A stretch of DNA of 64,000 nt, taken from contig JAJDYX010000010.1 of the NCBI GenBank assembly GCA_022824945.1, forward strand, positions 62,001-126,000, in the 5' to 3' direction. Position numbers and translations under genes: made by a program. Below the pieces are notes generated by a model. That model ran no database searches. It saw only the letters and a program-made list of their open reading frames with translations, and was not told the origin of the DNA. This document shows positions 1 to 8,253 of the stretch, in pieces (positions within the stretch are counted from its first letter, which is position 1; the number at the start of each line of letters is the position of its first letter). The DNA comes from Candidatus Latescibacterota bacterium. Its GTDB lineage: Bacteria; Latescibacterota; UBA2968.

Positions 1-910
1 GTCCAAAAATTTGATTTCCGTATTTATAGCTAAACTGAGTAGATTTTTGTAATTCATTATTTTGGAATATTTCTCCTGGTCCTATTCCTATTGTGCAAGC
101 TCTGAAGTCATCAAAACGTATATGCCTATCGTGACCATACATCCCAAAAATCTGGCCTCTAGGCATATATACATTGAGTGTATTGATATTACTGTAATTG
201 TCAAATTCCCACTCAAATATTTGTCTTATCTGTTCGCACATCTGCTCGTTTAAATTTGGGCGATATGAGTAAATAGTAATAGATGATACTGACGATTTAC
301 TATCGAAGAATTCAAGCAATTTAAAGAGTCCGTTAGATTGTGTGTCAATGTACTCGAAGGCATACCGGTCGACAATAACCACTTCTTCTGAATACATGGC
401 AAGCGGCTGAAACCGTTCTTCCCATATATGCTGTATTATCTGCCCTTTAGAAAGATTACTCTGAGCAAGGTCCTCCACATTCTTTATTTTTTGCGATAGA
501 TGCACATTTCTCAATATAGTAGCTTCGATATCCGCAGTAGCTCTATATACAACGGGGCTGTCTTCATCAATCCCTAGTGTGTAAGCGCGTACATCTTCCA
601 TTAAAGCAATATCAAACTTGTTTTGATAATCATCCAAATCTCCAAGGGCTTCTACATTTGCCCAGTTGACATCAATGTACCTACATTTTTTGAATGCACG
701 TGAAAATTTCGCATTCGTTTCAGCTTTTTTTTTCAAGGCGTTCTGCCATCTATCCTTGAATGTATCTTTTAAATTTTTTATTTGATTATCGATTGTTTTA
801 TCTGTACTGTCTAACGTTTCCAGAACACCGTGGGCTTCCCAGCAATTTAGAAGAGTTGAAATGGCTGATATCTCTGCTTCAAGTGCGTCTGGTTCAACCG
901 CGAATTTCAC
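1..910 (-). CDS. Partner protein of DUF3696 ATPase (3' end beyond window)
   Basis: An uninterrupted reading frame runs from a GTG at 910 to the left edge (303 codons, no stop). The GTG follows an AGAGG-like ribosome site, 16 bases after the stop of the ATPase gene upstream, so the two are very likely co-transcribed. The N-terminal half is helical and charged. The C-terminal half holds a hydrophobic strand (VVIVDRYAFEY) and a YGHDRHIRFDD segment. Such HDR/HDRxI motifs occur in phospholipase D-like and MIT_C-like folds that are often effectors beside AAA ATPases. That link is my inference and I do not recognise the exact family. The AT-rich composition contrasts with the housekeeping genes at 4005-8164. 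Existence of the gene is near certain; its function is open. Confidence 0.75.
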   Translation of the reverse strand, partial: MKFAVEPDALEAEISAISTLLNCWEAHGVLETLDSTDKTIDNQIKNLKDTFKDRWQNALKKKAETNAKFSRAFKKCRYIDVNWANVEALGDLDDYQNKFDIALMEDVRAYTLGIDEDSPVVYRATADIEATILRNVHLSQKIKNVEDLAQSNLSKGQIIQHIWEERFQPLAMYSEEVVIVDRYAFEYIDTQSNGLFKLLEFFDSKSSVSSITIYSYRPNLNEQMCEQIRQIFEWEFDNYSNINTLNVYMPRGQIFGMYGHDRHIRFDDFRACTIGIGPGEIFQNNELQKSTQFSYKYGNQIFG

Positions 911-926
911 TAACACCTCTCCCCCC

Positions 927-2444
927 TTATTCACCCATTAGTTCGTTAAATCCCTCATCAAAGAAGCCGTGCGGCCACTCGTCAGTGAAATCACCATCTT
1001 CGTCAAGTTCCAGAACCTCTATCTTGCTACCCTCATCGCCAGGGTTTACGTAAATCACTGAAACGTCATTAGGGTTAAGTGTTTCTTCCCGGATATGTCG
1101 CTGAATACGCCGTATCAGCAGTTCGCTGTGCGTTTCGACTATCCACTGCTTCTCCTCCTTGCCCTTACTTGTCTCAATCATCAAATCGGCGATGTTAGCC
1201 TGAAGTCTGGGGTGAAGATGTATCTCCGGTTGTTCGACACAGATTATTGCGTTTTTCTCTCGGGTTAGGCCTTCGGTTATTATTGGTAATAGCTGATTTA
1301 TTCCAAATCCTACGTCAGCAAGGGTTACCGGAGTTTTCGTATTCTTGTCACTAAGGGCAATGGAAACATATTTCCCTGCCAATGTTTCATCTCCAAATTC
1401 GCTAACCTCTAGTTTGTAAGGAATGTCAAAGTGACCAAACCACTCATTCACCTTTTGCATAGTATTGGCATTGTGATAGAGAATATGAGGTGTGTACTCC
1501 CCTCGGACACCTGCCGAGGCCCGTCTTCCGCCTGAAACTGTATAAAACCTTTCCGGGTAATTCCGCAAGGGCCCCATATGAGTAATTGAACGCAGGAGAA
1601 AATCGTAACTTATCGGAATATATTTATGAGTATGAGAAAGTTTCGCTATCTGTTCTGGTGTCGTTTTTCGTAGCAGTCCCTTTATTTGTTTCAGTATCAG
1701 TTCTAATATCTGTTTTCTATTCAAAGGTTCCTCAACGTCTTCTTCTTGTTGTAGGGCGAATTCTAACCTTTTTTGTATCTCCGGTATATATTCCTTTACC
1801 AGTTTTTCTGTTTGTTCAGGTGTTTTTACCAATTTTTGAAGTAGATCTTCCGACATCTGATCCAGTCCAGGTATATCCAGTTCTGGCAGGAAACTGAAGG
1901 GGTAAAAAAATGTAGATGATTGGATTCTCGGAAATTTTTCACGACTAAAATCCATATTTGCAATTGATAGATGTGACCTATCCCACAAATTTTTATCGGG
2001 ATCGTACTCTAATTTAGCATCAAGGATTACTTCATTCCCATCGAGAATTTGATATGCCACCTTTGACAGGAAGGAAGAATCTTCTGTAGAACCTAAAATT
2101 AGATTTACGCTGTATTTAGTTGATGATTTGACATGCTCTGTCACGAAACCTCTTCTAGGAGGGATAAACGTAACGCCTATTCCAAGCTCACGATTTGTCT
2201 CGTGCTTGTGGATCATGGCAGGAAATCCACCCAAATCAACATCTTCTCCCCTGGACATTAGTTCCCTTCTGTCCTCATTGGGCCGTTCATCAAACAGGGA
2301 CTGCTTTAGCAGGAGCAGGGCCTGGATGACAGAGCTTTTCCCTCCTGAGTTGGGGCCATAGATAAGGGTAATTTTAGACATTGGAGCTTTTTGTTCTTTG
2401 TCTCCAAACGCCTTGAAATTTCTCAATCTGAGTTCTGACAGCAT
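927..2444 (-). CDS. AAA ATPase, DUF3696 (SMC/RecF-like) family
   Basis: 505 aa. The N-terminus (LRLRNFKAFG) is the RecF/OLD-like start of ABC-type ATPases, followed by Walker A GPNSGGKS at residues 30-37. The second half has a Walker B-like VEQPEIHLHP near residue 403 and an ETHSELLIRR switch near 435. The extreme C-terminus (WPHGFFDEGFNEL) matches the signature ending of the DUF3696 family. These are soluble ATPases commonly found in accessory regions and thought to act in defence with a partner gene. Here the partner is the gene at 1-910, 16 bases downstream. The 90 bases upstream, before the PIN gene, hold no other gene. Family call is strong; a defence role is inferred from architecture and AT-rich composition. 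Confidence 0.85.
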   Translation of the reverse strand: MLSELRLRNFKAFGDKEQKAPMSKITLIYGPNSGGKSSVIQALLLLKQSLFDERPNEDRRELMSRGEDVDLGGFPAMIHKHETNRELGIGVTFIPPRRGFVTEHVKSSTKYSVNLILGSTEDSSFLSKVAYQILDGNEVILDAKLEYDPDKNLWDRSHLSIANMDFSREKFPRIQSSTFFYPFSFLPELDIPGLDQMSEDLLQKLVKTPEQTEKLVKEYIPEIQKRLEFALQQEEDVEEPLNRKQILELILKQIKGLLRKTTPEQIAKLSHTHKYIPISYDFLLRSITHMGPLRNYPERFYTVSGGRRASAGVRGEYTPHILYHNANTMQKVNEWFGHFDIPYKLEVSEFGDETLAGKYVSIALSDKNTKTPVTLADVGFGINQLLPIITEGLTREKNAIICVEQPEIHLHPRLQANIADLMIETSKGKEEKQWIVETHSELLIRRIQRHIREETLNPNDVSVIYVNPGDEGSKIEVLELDEDGDFTDEWPHGFFDEGFNELMGE

Positions 2445-2534
2445 AGACTTCCCTTTGTTTTTTTTATTTTATAAGGCTTGCAAGCCTGATTCGGCTACAA
2501 ATATGAGATAAACATACTTTAGAATCAAATGGAT

Positions 2535-3011
2535 TTAGTCAAGTTTTTGATCAATATAGACAAACTTAAGCCACACATTATTGAGGTGTTCGAAGTCTTT
2601 GTCTGTTGACAACAGCACCGCATCGATAGCATGTGCTGTGGCCGCAATCCAGATGTCGTTCTGCTTCATCGGAATAGCTGGTTTGGGTGGCGGCGTGCTA
2701 TCGGGAGACGTGACGGATTTACCATGCGTCCATGCGTCAATTCGTGCGTAGGCTTCCAAAATAGATTCATTATTGATGTCGGTCACTGGCATCGTCGCCA
2801 TGACTTCCTGGAGTTGGGTTCGTCTATCTCTTCCCCAGCCAAACTTCTCAGCAAGTGATAGCAACTCGCCGTGACAGACAATGGACGTGAAGACCATCGT
2901 TTCCGGATCTTCAAGACTGTGTACCGTTCGCACCTGGAGAGCCCAAGGTGCTGATCGACAAAATCCCAACAACAGACCGGTATCCAACAAGAAGTTGCTC
3001 ATGATATTCAA
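2535..3011 (-). CDS. PIN-domain protein (VapC-like putative toxin)
   Basis: 158 aa. It opens with the PIN motif NFLLDTGLLLGF (first acidic residue) and ends with NDIWIAATAHAID and LSTDKDFEHL, matching the second and third acidic clusters of VapC-type ribonucleases. Between them is a Ser/Pro/Lys-rich insertion (around residues 95-115) that is longer than usual in VapC. The gene starts 3 bases after the stop of a 313-aa gene, so translation is probably coupled. A later in-frame ATG (MSNFLL) could also be the start. The usual short VapB antitoxin is absent; the 313-aa protein sits in its place. PIN identity is well supported; toxin function is inferred. Confidence 0.8.
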   Translation of the reverse strand: MNIMSNFLLDTGLLLGFCRSAPWALQVRTVHSLEDPETMVFTSIVCHGELLSLAEKFGWGRDRRTQLQEVMATMPVTDINNESILEAYARIDAWTHGKSVTSPDSTPPPKPAIPMKQNDIWIAATAHAIDAVLLSTDKDFEHLNNVWLKFVYIDQKLD

Positions 3012-3014
3012 GGC

Positions 3015-3956
3015 TTAATCCAGTTGCGCCAGAAGTTCTTCCACGGGTTCATTACCGGGCCATGTGCCGCATAAACTCAGGACATTGAAGGACCGGGCCT
3101 GCTTTTCTTGTTTCGGTGTTAAGCCTCGGGACCTGGGCATCTCGGTAGAAGGAAGCTCTTCAAATACGGTATCTCTGTCTTGATAGGGTCTAAGTCGATG
3201 AGCTTCGATTAGTCGGGGTTGACCGTTAGCTTTGAAGTGGACCATGCCTTGAACGGTTGTACGTTTGCCCCACAACGGGCGCAACACTTCAACATTGAGT
3301 TGATCAGATTGTAGGCGACCAAACATTTTCCTGCCATCACCCAATTCGAGAAAAAAGCGACTGCTATCATGTTTGATTTCTTCGAGCCAGCCGCTGATGA
3401 TGAATACCCTTGGGGGGGGAAGACTCTTCAGCCTTTCTTCAATCCGATTACAAACGGACTCATCAAGGGTGAATTTCCCGTACGCAGATTCTTGAGGGAT
3501 TAAGTGGTAGCAGATTTTAGTGCTTCCTGTAGGCTGCCGAAATCTGAGAATTGCGCTGAGAACGGCTCTATCAAAGTGATCGCCGGACGAGGTCGTTTTC
3601 TGGGCTTCTTGAATCGACAGTGCGGCGAGATCAACAGCGGTATCTTGCATGGACGGCTGTTCAGCCCAGAATTTTTTTTGAGCATATTGCGCGTAGGCCG
3701 TCTCGCCAAGTTGGGGTGCCTCAATCTCCAAAGTGGTTGAGCCGAGTTTTTCTTCATTGAGGGTGAAGTCGAGGGCTGCATTCAGCCATCTGGGTTTCGG
3801 CCCTCTCCTGCTGCCTTCGCCAGTGACCATCAAACGGGTGGCGCATTCCGCTGTCTTGACAAGGGCATCCAGAGAGCACTGAAGCGTTGCCACTTTGATC
3901 CCGCCTTTGTTCTCCCGAAGGCCGCTCAGGCGCAGTTGGTAGCGTCGCGTGTTCAT
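3015..3956 (-). CDS. Unrecognised 313-aa protein upstream of PIN gene
   Basis: I do not recognise this family. It begins MNTRRYQLRLSGL. The middle contains a hydrophobic strand-rich stretch (PPRVFIISGWLEEI) and a short beta-rich segment (RFFLELGDGRKMFGRL, then GKRTTVQGMVHF) that looks like a small barrel. The C-terminus is Glu/Leu-rich (EPVEELLAQLD). It precedes the PIN gene by 3 bases and follows pcrA after about 48 bases on the same strand. Position suggests it could be the antitoxin or regulator of the PIN protein, but it is about four times longer than a normal VapB. No signal peptide or membrane segment is visible, so it is likely cytoplasmic. Confidence 0.7.
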   Translation of the reverse strand: MNTRRYQLRLSGLRENKGGIKVATLQCSLDALVKTAECATRLMVTGEGSRRGPKPRWLNAALDFTLNEEKLGSTTLEIEAPQLGETAYAQYAQKKFWAEQPSMQDTAVDLAALSIQEAQKTTSSGDHFDRAVLSAILRFRQPTGSTKICYHLIPQESAYGKFTLDESVCNRIEERLKSLPPPRVFIISGWLEEIKHDSSRFFLELGDGRKMFGRLQSDQLNVEVLRPLWGKRTTVQGMVHFKANGQPRLIEAHRLRPYQDRDTVFEELPSTEMPRSRGLTPKQEKQARSFNVLSLCGTWPGNEPVEELLAQLD

Positions 3957-4004
3957 GGGAACTCCATTTATCTGTCGGTCAGCGCCTTGCCTAAAGAAGT
4001 GGGT

Positions 4005-6173
4005 TTACCCCGGTTGAAGATTGGCATATTTGACCATAAGTGTTTTGGTCCCGCCGTCGAACCGCACTTTGAGTCTGGCCGTTTGCCCCGATCCAGAGCG
4101 GCTTTGAATCTGTCCACGGCCCCAGGCGGGATGTACGACCCACGATCCGACATCCATTAAAAATGGTTCTCCCGGGTTGACTCGCCGGGCGGATACTCTA
4201 CCCGATTTTCGGCGTGGAACGCTGCTGACTTCACTGATCTTAAAACCGGCATCGAGCAGGTCTTCGGGTATTTCAGACAAAAACTGCGAGGCCGAACAGG
4301 ATACCGCACCGCCGTATCGTTGTCTTCGCATCGCATAGGACAAAAAGAGCCGATCCTGGGCGCGGGTAATGCCAACGTAAAAAAGGCGGCGTTCCTCTTC
4401 TAACGCATCTTCCATATTGCCCTCATCGCCAGCAGGTCGCAAAATCGGAAACAGCCCTTCTTCCAGGCCGGCGACAAACACAATGGGAAATTCCAGTCCC
4501 TTAGCACTGTGCAGAGTCATCAGCGTGACCGCATCCGCGGCGTTTTCCCACTGATCCACATCTGTCACCAGCGAAACTTTCCGCAAATACGCCTCTAAAG
4601 AGACATCGTCCGACTGTTCGACAAAAATCTGAATATCCGTCAACAATTCCTCGACATGCGCTCTCCGCGACATCTGTTCTTCTGGCAAGAGTTTCTCAAA
4701 GTCACGCAAATATCCGGTTTCATCGACAATTTCTTTTGCGAGTTCATCCGCAGGAATCGTCTCCATATCCACGCGAAAACCCTCAACCATGTCGTAAAAC
4801 CGCTGCATCGCGTTGGCTGTGCGCTTCGGAATAGTATCAATATCGTCTAAATGTGCAAGTGCCTCATAGGGCGCAAGCCCCTCGCGCATGGCAAAATCAT
4901 CGAGCCGTCCTGTAGATGTCGCCCCAATGCCACGCCGCGGTGTGTTAATCACGCGCCAAAAACTGATGGAATCGCGCGAATTGACCACCAATTTGAGATA
5001 CGCGAGCACATCCTTGACTTCCTTGCGCTCGTAAAATCGCACATCACCCACGATTTGATACGGGATATTTGCGCGTCTGAACCCTTCTTCAAGGGCGCGG
5101 GACTGTGCATTGGTGCGATATAACACTGCCATATCCCGATAGGTATGATCGCGCTTAAAGTCTCGTGCTACGCCGGCGATCCAGCGGGCTTCTTCTGCTT
5201 CATCGACGCATCTTTTTAAACGGATTTTCTCGCCGCGCGCACGATCTGTCCACAGTTCTTTGCCCTTGCGCCCAGCATTGTTGCGAATCAGGGCATTGCC
5301 GGCATCCAGGATAATCTGCGTCGAACGGTAGTTTTGCTCCAGACGCACGACAAGCGCGTTGGGATAATCGGCTTCAAAATCGAGAATATTGCGAATATCT
5401 GCGCCGCGCCATGCATAGATACTTTGATCGTCATCGCCAACAACACATATATTATGATGCTCCTCAGCCAGATAACGCGCAAAAAGGTATTGTGGGCGAT
5501 TGGTATCCTGATATTCGTCGATTAAAATATGTGAAAACTGCGTCTGATAGGTCTGGCGTACATCTTCATGGTCGCGGATCAACTCCACGCTCAATGTCAG
5601 CAAATCGTCAAAGTCAACGGCATTGTTCTGCTTCAGGGCATCCTGATAATGGCGAAAAATCCGCGCGATTATTTGCTCCCGAAATGTGCTCGCACGCTGA
5701 GCAAACACATCGACGCCCACCATCTGATTTTTTGCCTGGCTGATCCGCGTACGAATCAAACGCGCTGGAAAATCGCGTTCAGAAAGTTCCTCATCTGCAA
5801 TAACCCGTCGCAGAAGCGCGAGTTGATCTGTTGCATCGTAAATCGTAAAGTTGGACCTCAGTCCCACGCGTTCGGCCTGTGATCGCAAAAGACGCGCACA
5901 CAAACTGTGGAATGTACCAATCCACATGGTTTTGCACGAACGATGCAGGAGATCTTCGACTCGCTCGCGCATTTCTCCGGCGGCCTTATTGGTAAAAGTC
6001 ATCGCCAGAATCTGGCGCGGATCGACACCGCATTCACTCAACAGATAAGCGATGCGCCGCGTCAAAACACGCGTTTTGCCGGACCCCGCCCCCGCGAGAA
6101 TGAGTACAGGGCCATCTACGGCCTGTACTGCTTTGCGTTGTGCATCATTTAATCCGTCGAGAATCGAAGACAT
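4005..6173 (-). CDS. pcrA: UvrD/PcrA superfamily 1A DNA helicase
   Basis: 722 aa, the usual length for PcrA. ATP-dependent 3'-5' helicase of DNA repair and replication. Motifs in order: Q-motif region LNDAQRKAV, motif I GAGSGKT (residues 28-34), motif II DEYQDTN, motif III GDDDQSIYAWRGA, motif IV LEQNYRST, motif V LMTLHSAKGLEFP, motif VI YVGITRAQDRL. The C-terminal extension ends with a short domain containing GSWVVHPAWGRGQI, typical of PcrA rather than Rep. It is the last clearly housekeeping gene of a minus-strand block (ruvX-mltG-pcrA) and starts 26 bases after the mltG stop. All catalytic motifs look intact. Confidence 0.95.
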   Translation of the reverse strand: MSSILDGLNDAQRKAVQAVDGPVLILAGAGSGKTRVLTRRIAYLLSECGVDPRQILAMTFTNKAAGEMRERVEDLLHRSCKTMWIGTFHSLCARLLRSQAERVGLRSNFTIYDATDQLALLRRVIADEELSERDFPARLIRTRISQAKNQMVGVDVFAQRASTFREQIIARIFRHYQDALKQNNAVDFDDLLTLSVELIRDHEDVRQTYQTQFSHILIDEYQDTNRPQYLFARYLAEEHHNICVVGDDDQSIYAWRGADIRNILDFEADYPNALVVRLEQNYRSTQIILDAGNALIRNNAGRKGKELWTDRARGEKIRLKRCVDEAEEARWIAGVARDFKRDHTYRDMAVLYRTNAQSRALEEGFRRANIPYQIVGDVRFYERKEVKDVLAYLKLVVNSRDSISFWRVINTPRRGIGATSTGRLDDFAMREGLAPYEALAHLDDIDTIPKRTANAMQRFYDMVEGFRVDMETIPADELAKEIVDETGYLRDFEKLLPEEQMSRRAHVEELLTDIQIFVEQSDDVSLEAYLRKVSLVTDVDQWENAADAVTLMTLHSAKGLEFPIVFVAGLEEGLFPILRPAGDEGNMEDALEEERRLFYVGITRAQDRLFLSYAMRRQRYGGAVSCSASQFLSEIPEDLLDAGFKISEVSSVPRRKSGRVSARRVNPGEPFLMDVGSWVVHPAWGRGQIQSRSGSGQTARLKVRFDGGTKTLMVKYANLQPG

Positions 6174-6199
6174 AAGTCAGTTGTCAAAGCCCCCAAGCC

Positions 6200-7225
6200 C
6201 TAATCCCCTGTTACCAGTTTCTTTTTTTGCCAGGTAATTTCTCGTGCAGACGCGGTCTTTCTTGTGGCTGCTTTGTGTTCTTGCAAAGTGCGTGTAAAGA
6301 TATGGCCCCCTTTGCCGGTAGCGACAAAATACAAATAATCGACATCAGCGGGAAAAAGAGCAGCTTCGATAGATGCGCGTCCAGGACTGTTAATCGGCCC
6401 GGGTGGAAGCCCCGCCTGGCGATAGGTATTATAGGGCGAATCGTAGGTATAATCCTTATAGAATAGTCGCCGAGGTTCACCGGGAAGAGCATATTGCACC
6501 GTGGGATCAGCTTGCAGACGCATGCCTTTTTTAAGGCGATTGTGATAAACTGCCGCAATCGTGTCTCGCTCGGAATCCCAACTGGTTTCCCCTTCGATAA
6601 TAGATGCAAACGTGATCACCTCGTGAATACTCATTCCGAGTTCCCGCATGCGTCTCTGGAGCCGCTCATCAAAAACAGCGCGACAATGCTCAACCATCCT
6701 GCGCAGAACCCGTTGTTCTGATATTGTTGTCGGAAAATTATAGGTTTCGGGGAACAAATAGCCTTCCAGGTCTTTGGCCTGTACGGAAAGGGTTTTGCAA
6801 AAAGTGGGACTGTTCATCAACAACAGCAATTTGTTCTGGTCGAGGTTTAATTGTTTAGATAGGATTACTGCAACTTGTTTTTTTTCTAAACCCTCGAGAA
6901 CCGTGACATTTTGCGTGATATCGCGCGGACGCTCCAATTCGAGCAAAACCTCCCAGGTTGTCATCTGTCCATTGAAGGGATGAATACCAGCCTTCAGGCG
7001 GCGACTACTCCCATTAAAGTGCGCGAAAAATTGCAGCAAATACGGGCTGTGGATCAAACGTTTCCGATATAGCTGTTGGCCGATTTGTTTAACCGTTGAC
7101 CCATGTCGAATCTCGACCTCTTTTTTCTCTACTCCCGTTGGCCGATTTAAAATTAAAATCCCCATGCAAGCACCCAAAATGCATACAATTGGCACAATGC
7201 TTAAAATAAAGAGAAATCGTTTCAT
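6200..7225 (-). CDS. mltG: Endolytic murein transglycosylase MltG
   Basis: 341 aa. It cleaves nascent glycan strands at the inner membrane and so sets glycan chain length. A single N-terminal membrane anchor (residues 4-26, FLFILSIVPIVCILGACMGI) is followed by a LysM-like segment (VEIRHGSTVKQIGQQL) and the YceG catalytic domain. That domain shows FASIIEGETSWDSER, containing the expected catalytic Glu, then VYHNRLKKGMRLQADPTV and the conserved YNTYRQAGLPPGPINSPG. RuvX lies 6 bases upstream, an adjacency that is common in bacteria. Length and motifs are complete. Confidence 0.95.
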   Translation of the reverse strand: MKRFLFILSIVPIVCILGACMGILILNRPTGVEKKEVEIRHGSTVKQIGQQLYRKRLIHSPYLLQFFAHFNGSSRRLKAGIHPFNGQMTTWEVLLELERPRDITQNVTVLEGLEKKQVAVILSKQLNLDQNKLLLLMNSPTFCKTLSVQAKDLEGYLFPETYNFPTTISEQRVLRRMVEHCRAVFDERLQRRMRELGMSIHEVITFASIIEGETSWDSERDTIAAVYHNRLKKGMRLQADPTVQYALPGEPRRLFYKDYTYDSPYNTYRQAGLPPGPINSPGRASIEAALFPADVDYLYFVATGKGGHIFTRTLQEHKAATRKTASAREITWQKKKLVTGD

Positions 7226-7231
7226 GAGAGG

Positions 7232-7642
7232 CTATCTCCCTTTGTGCTGCAAATAGGTTTCGAGGATTAATATAGCAGCCAGGCGATCTACTTCTCCTTT
7301 GCGTTTTTTTTTCTCCATGGCATTCAACTCGCGTTTTGCTCCTACCGATGAAAGCCGTTCATCAAACATGCGGACCGGCATGTTGCACGAAACAGCGAGT
7401 TGAGAAGCAAAATTTTCTGCGACCTGAGCCATGTCCCCACGGCTGCCATCCATGTTTAAGGGCAAGCCAACCACCACTTCCTCTGCTGCCTGATCCCCTG
7501 CGACCTGTGCAACCTGCGCCACACCATCATTGAAATTGCGGACTTTAAGTGTGGGCAATCCCCGAACAGAAATTTGCAATTCGTCGCATACCGCAAGCCC
7601 AATGCGGCGCCTTCCAAAGTCAACGGATAGAATACGCGCCAT
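7232..7642 (-). CDS. ruvX: RuvX/YqgF family pre-16S rRNA nuclease
   Basis: 136 aa with an RNase H-like fold. In other bacteria YqgF processes the 5' end of 16S rRNA and was earlier called a Holliday junction resolvase-like protein. Motifs: ILSVDFGRRRIGLAVCDE at the N-terminus (first catalytic Asp), VVGLPLNMDGSRGD in the middle, and MFDERLSSVGAKREL followed by EVDRLAAILILETYL at the end (remaining acidic residues). It lies 2 bases after the preceding small gene and 6 bases before mltG, within an operon of uniform orientation. Family call is firm. Confidence 0.94.
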   Translation of the reverse strand: MARILSVDFGRRRIGLAVCDELQISVRGLPTLKVRNFNDGVAQVAQVAGDQAAEEVVVGLPLNMDGSRGDMAQVAENFASQLAVSCNMPVRMFDERLSSVGAKRELNAMEKKKRKGEVDRLAAILILETYLQHKGR

Positions 7643-7644
7643 AA

Positions 7645-7821
7645 TCAGGGTTGTCTGTTAGTATGCCCTCGCAAACGATCCCGCTTTTCCATTGCTATTT
7701 TGTGGAGGGCAATCGCGAGTTCACGCGCATCGCCCTGTCCGCGTTTTGCAGATGGCAACAGGTCGTCTCTAAGGGCTTCTATTTCATCAATATGTGCCCG
7801 AAGGAGCAGCGGATTATTCAC
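7645..7821 (-). CDS. Small hypothetical protein (58 aa) upstream of ruvX
   Basis: The frame is open upstream to 7887, but the best start is the GTG at 7821. It sits in a GTGAATAA overlap with the stop of the upstream gene and is preceded by AAAGGAATAAGG. The resulting 58-aa product (VNNPLLLRAHIDEIEALRDDLL...) is helical and charged, with a basic tail. It ends 2 bases before ruvX. An ATG at 7848 is an alternative start but lacks a visible ribosome site. No family recognised; tight operon packing argues that it is a real gene. Confidence 0.55.
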   Translation of the reverse strand: MNNPLLLRAHIDEIEALRDDLLPSAKRGQGDARELAIALHKIAMEKRDRLRGHTNRQP

Positions 7822-8164
7822 CCTTATTCCTTTTGTTGGTATGACCATTGCGGTGGGGCTTTCCAAATTGTGGGGGCATCCCCCCATACAGGGATTCCAC
7901 AGCCGATGTGTCGGTAACAGGGCGATCCCATAGCGATTTGATGACGGATTGGAACATCACCTGCAGGGATCGTTTGCGGTTTTTCAGGCAGAGCTTGCGA
8001 ATGCGCTTTCGAGAGGTGCGCCTGGGTTCTTCGCGAATAAAATCAGCCGCACTAACCCCTTGCTCGTGTGCGTGTTCCATCAGATTGCTAAACGCCTCAA
8101 TATCTGCATTGTCCGTCAAAACGGACAATATGCGATCATCTTCGCTAAAATCTGGTTTTTCCAT
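7814..8164 (-). CDS. Hypothetical protein, 116 aa, first gene of the ruvX block
   Basis: Begins MEKPDFSEDDRILSVL with AGGAAAATGG just before the start (a GAGGAAAATGG context). The N-terminal half is acidic and helical; the middle is strongly basic (RRTSRKRIRKLCLKNRKRS), which could bind nucleic acid. The C-terminus is Gly/His/Lys/Asn-rich. It overlaps the next gene by 8 bases, so the two are probably translationally coupled and co-transcribed with ruvX, mltG and pcrA. I do not recognise a family. Confidence 0.6.
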   Translation of the reverse strand: MEKPDFSEDDRILSVLTDNADIEAFSNLMEHAHEQGVSAADFIREEPRRTSRKRIRKLCLKNRKRSLQVMFQSVIKSLWDRPVTDTSAVESLYGGMPPQFGKPHRNGHTNKRNKGE

Positions 8165-8253
8165 TTTCCTCTCCTCGAAACAAACTTAAGCAATGCTCGC
8201 ATTTCTGTCAATCAGTCAGCCTAAAAAAATCGAGTGATTCGCGCTTTTTCTCT

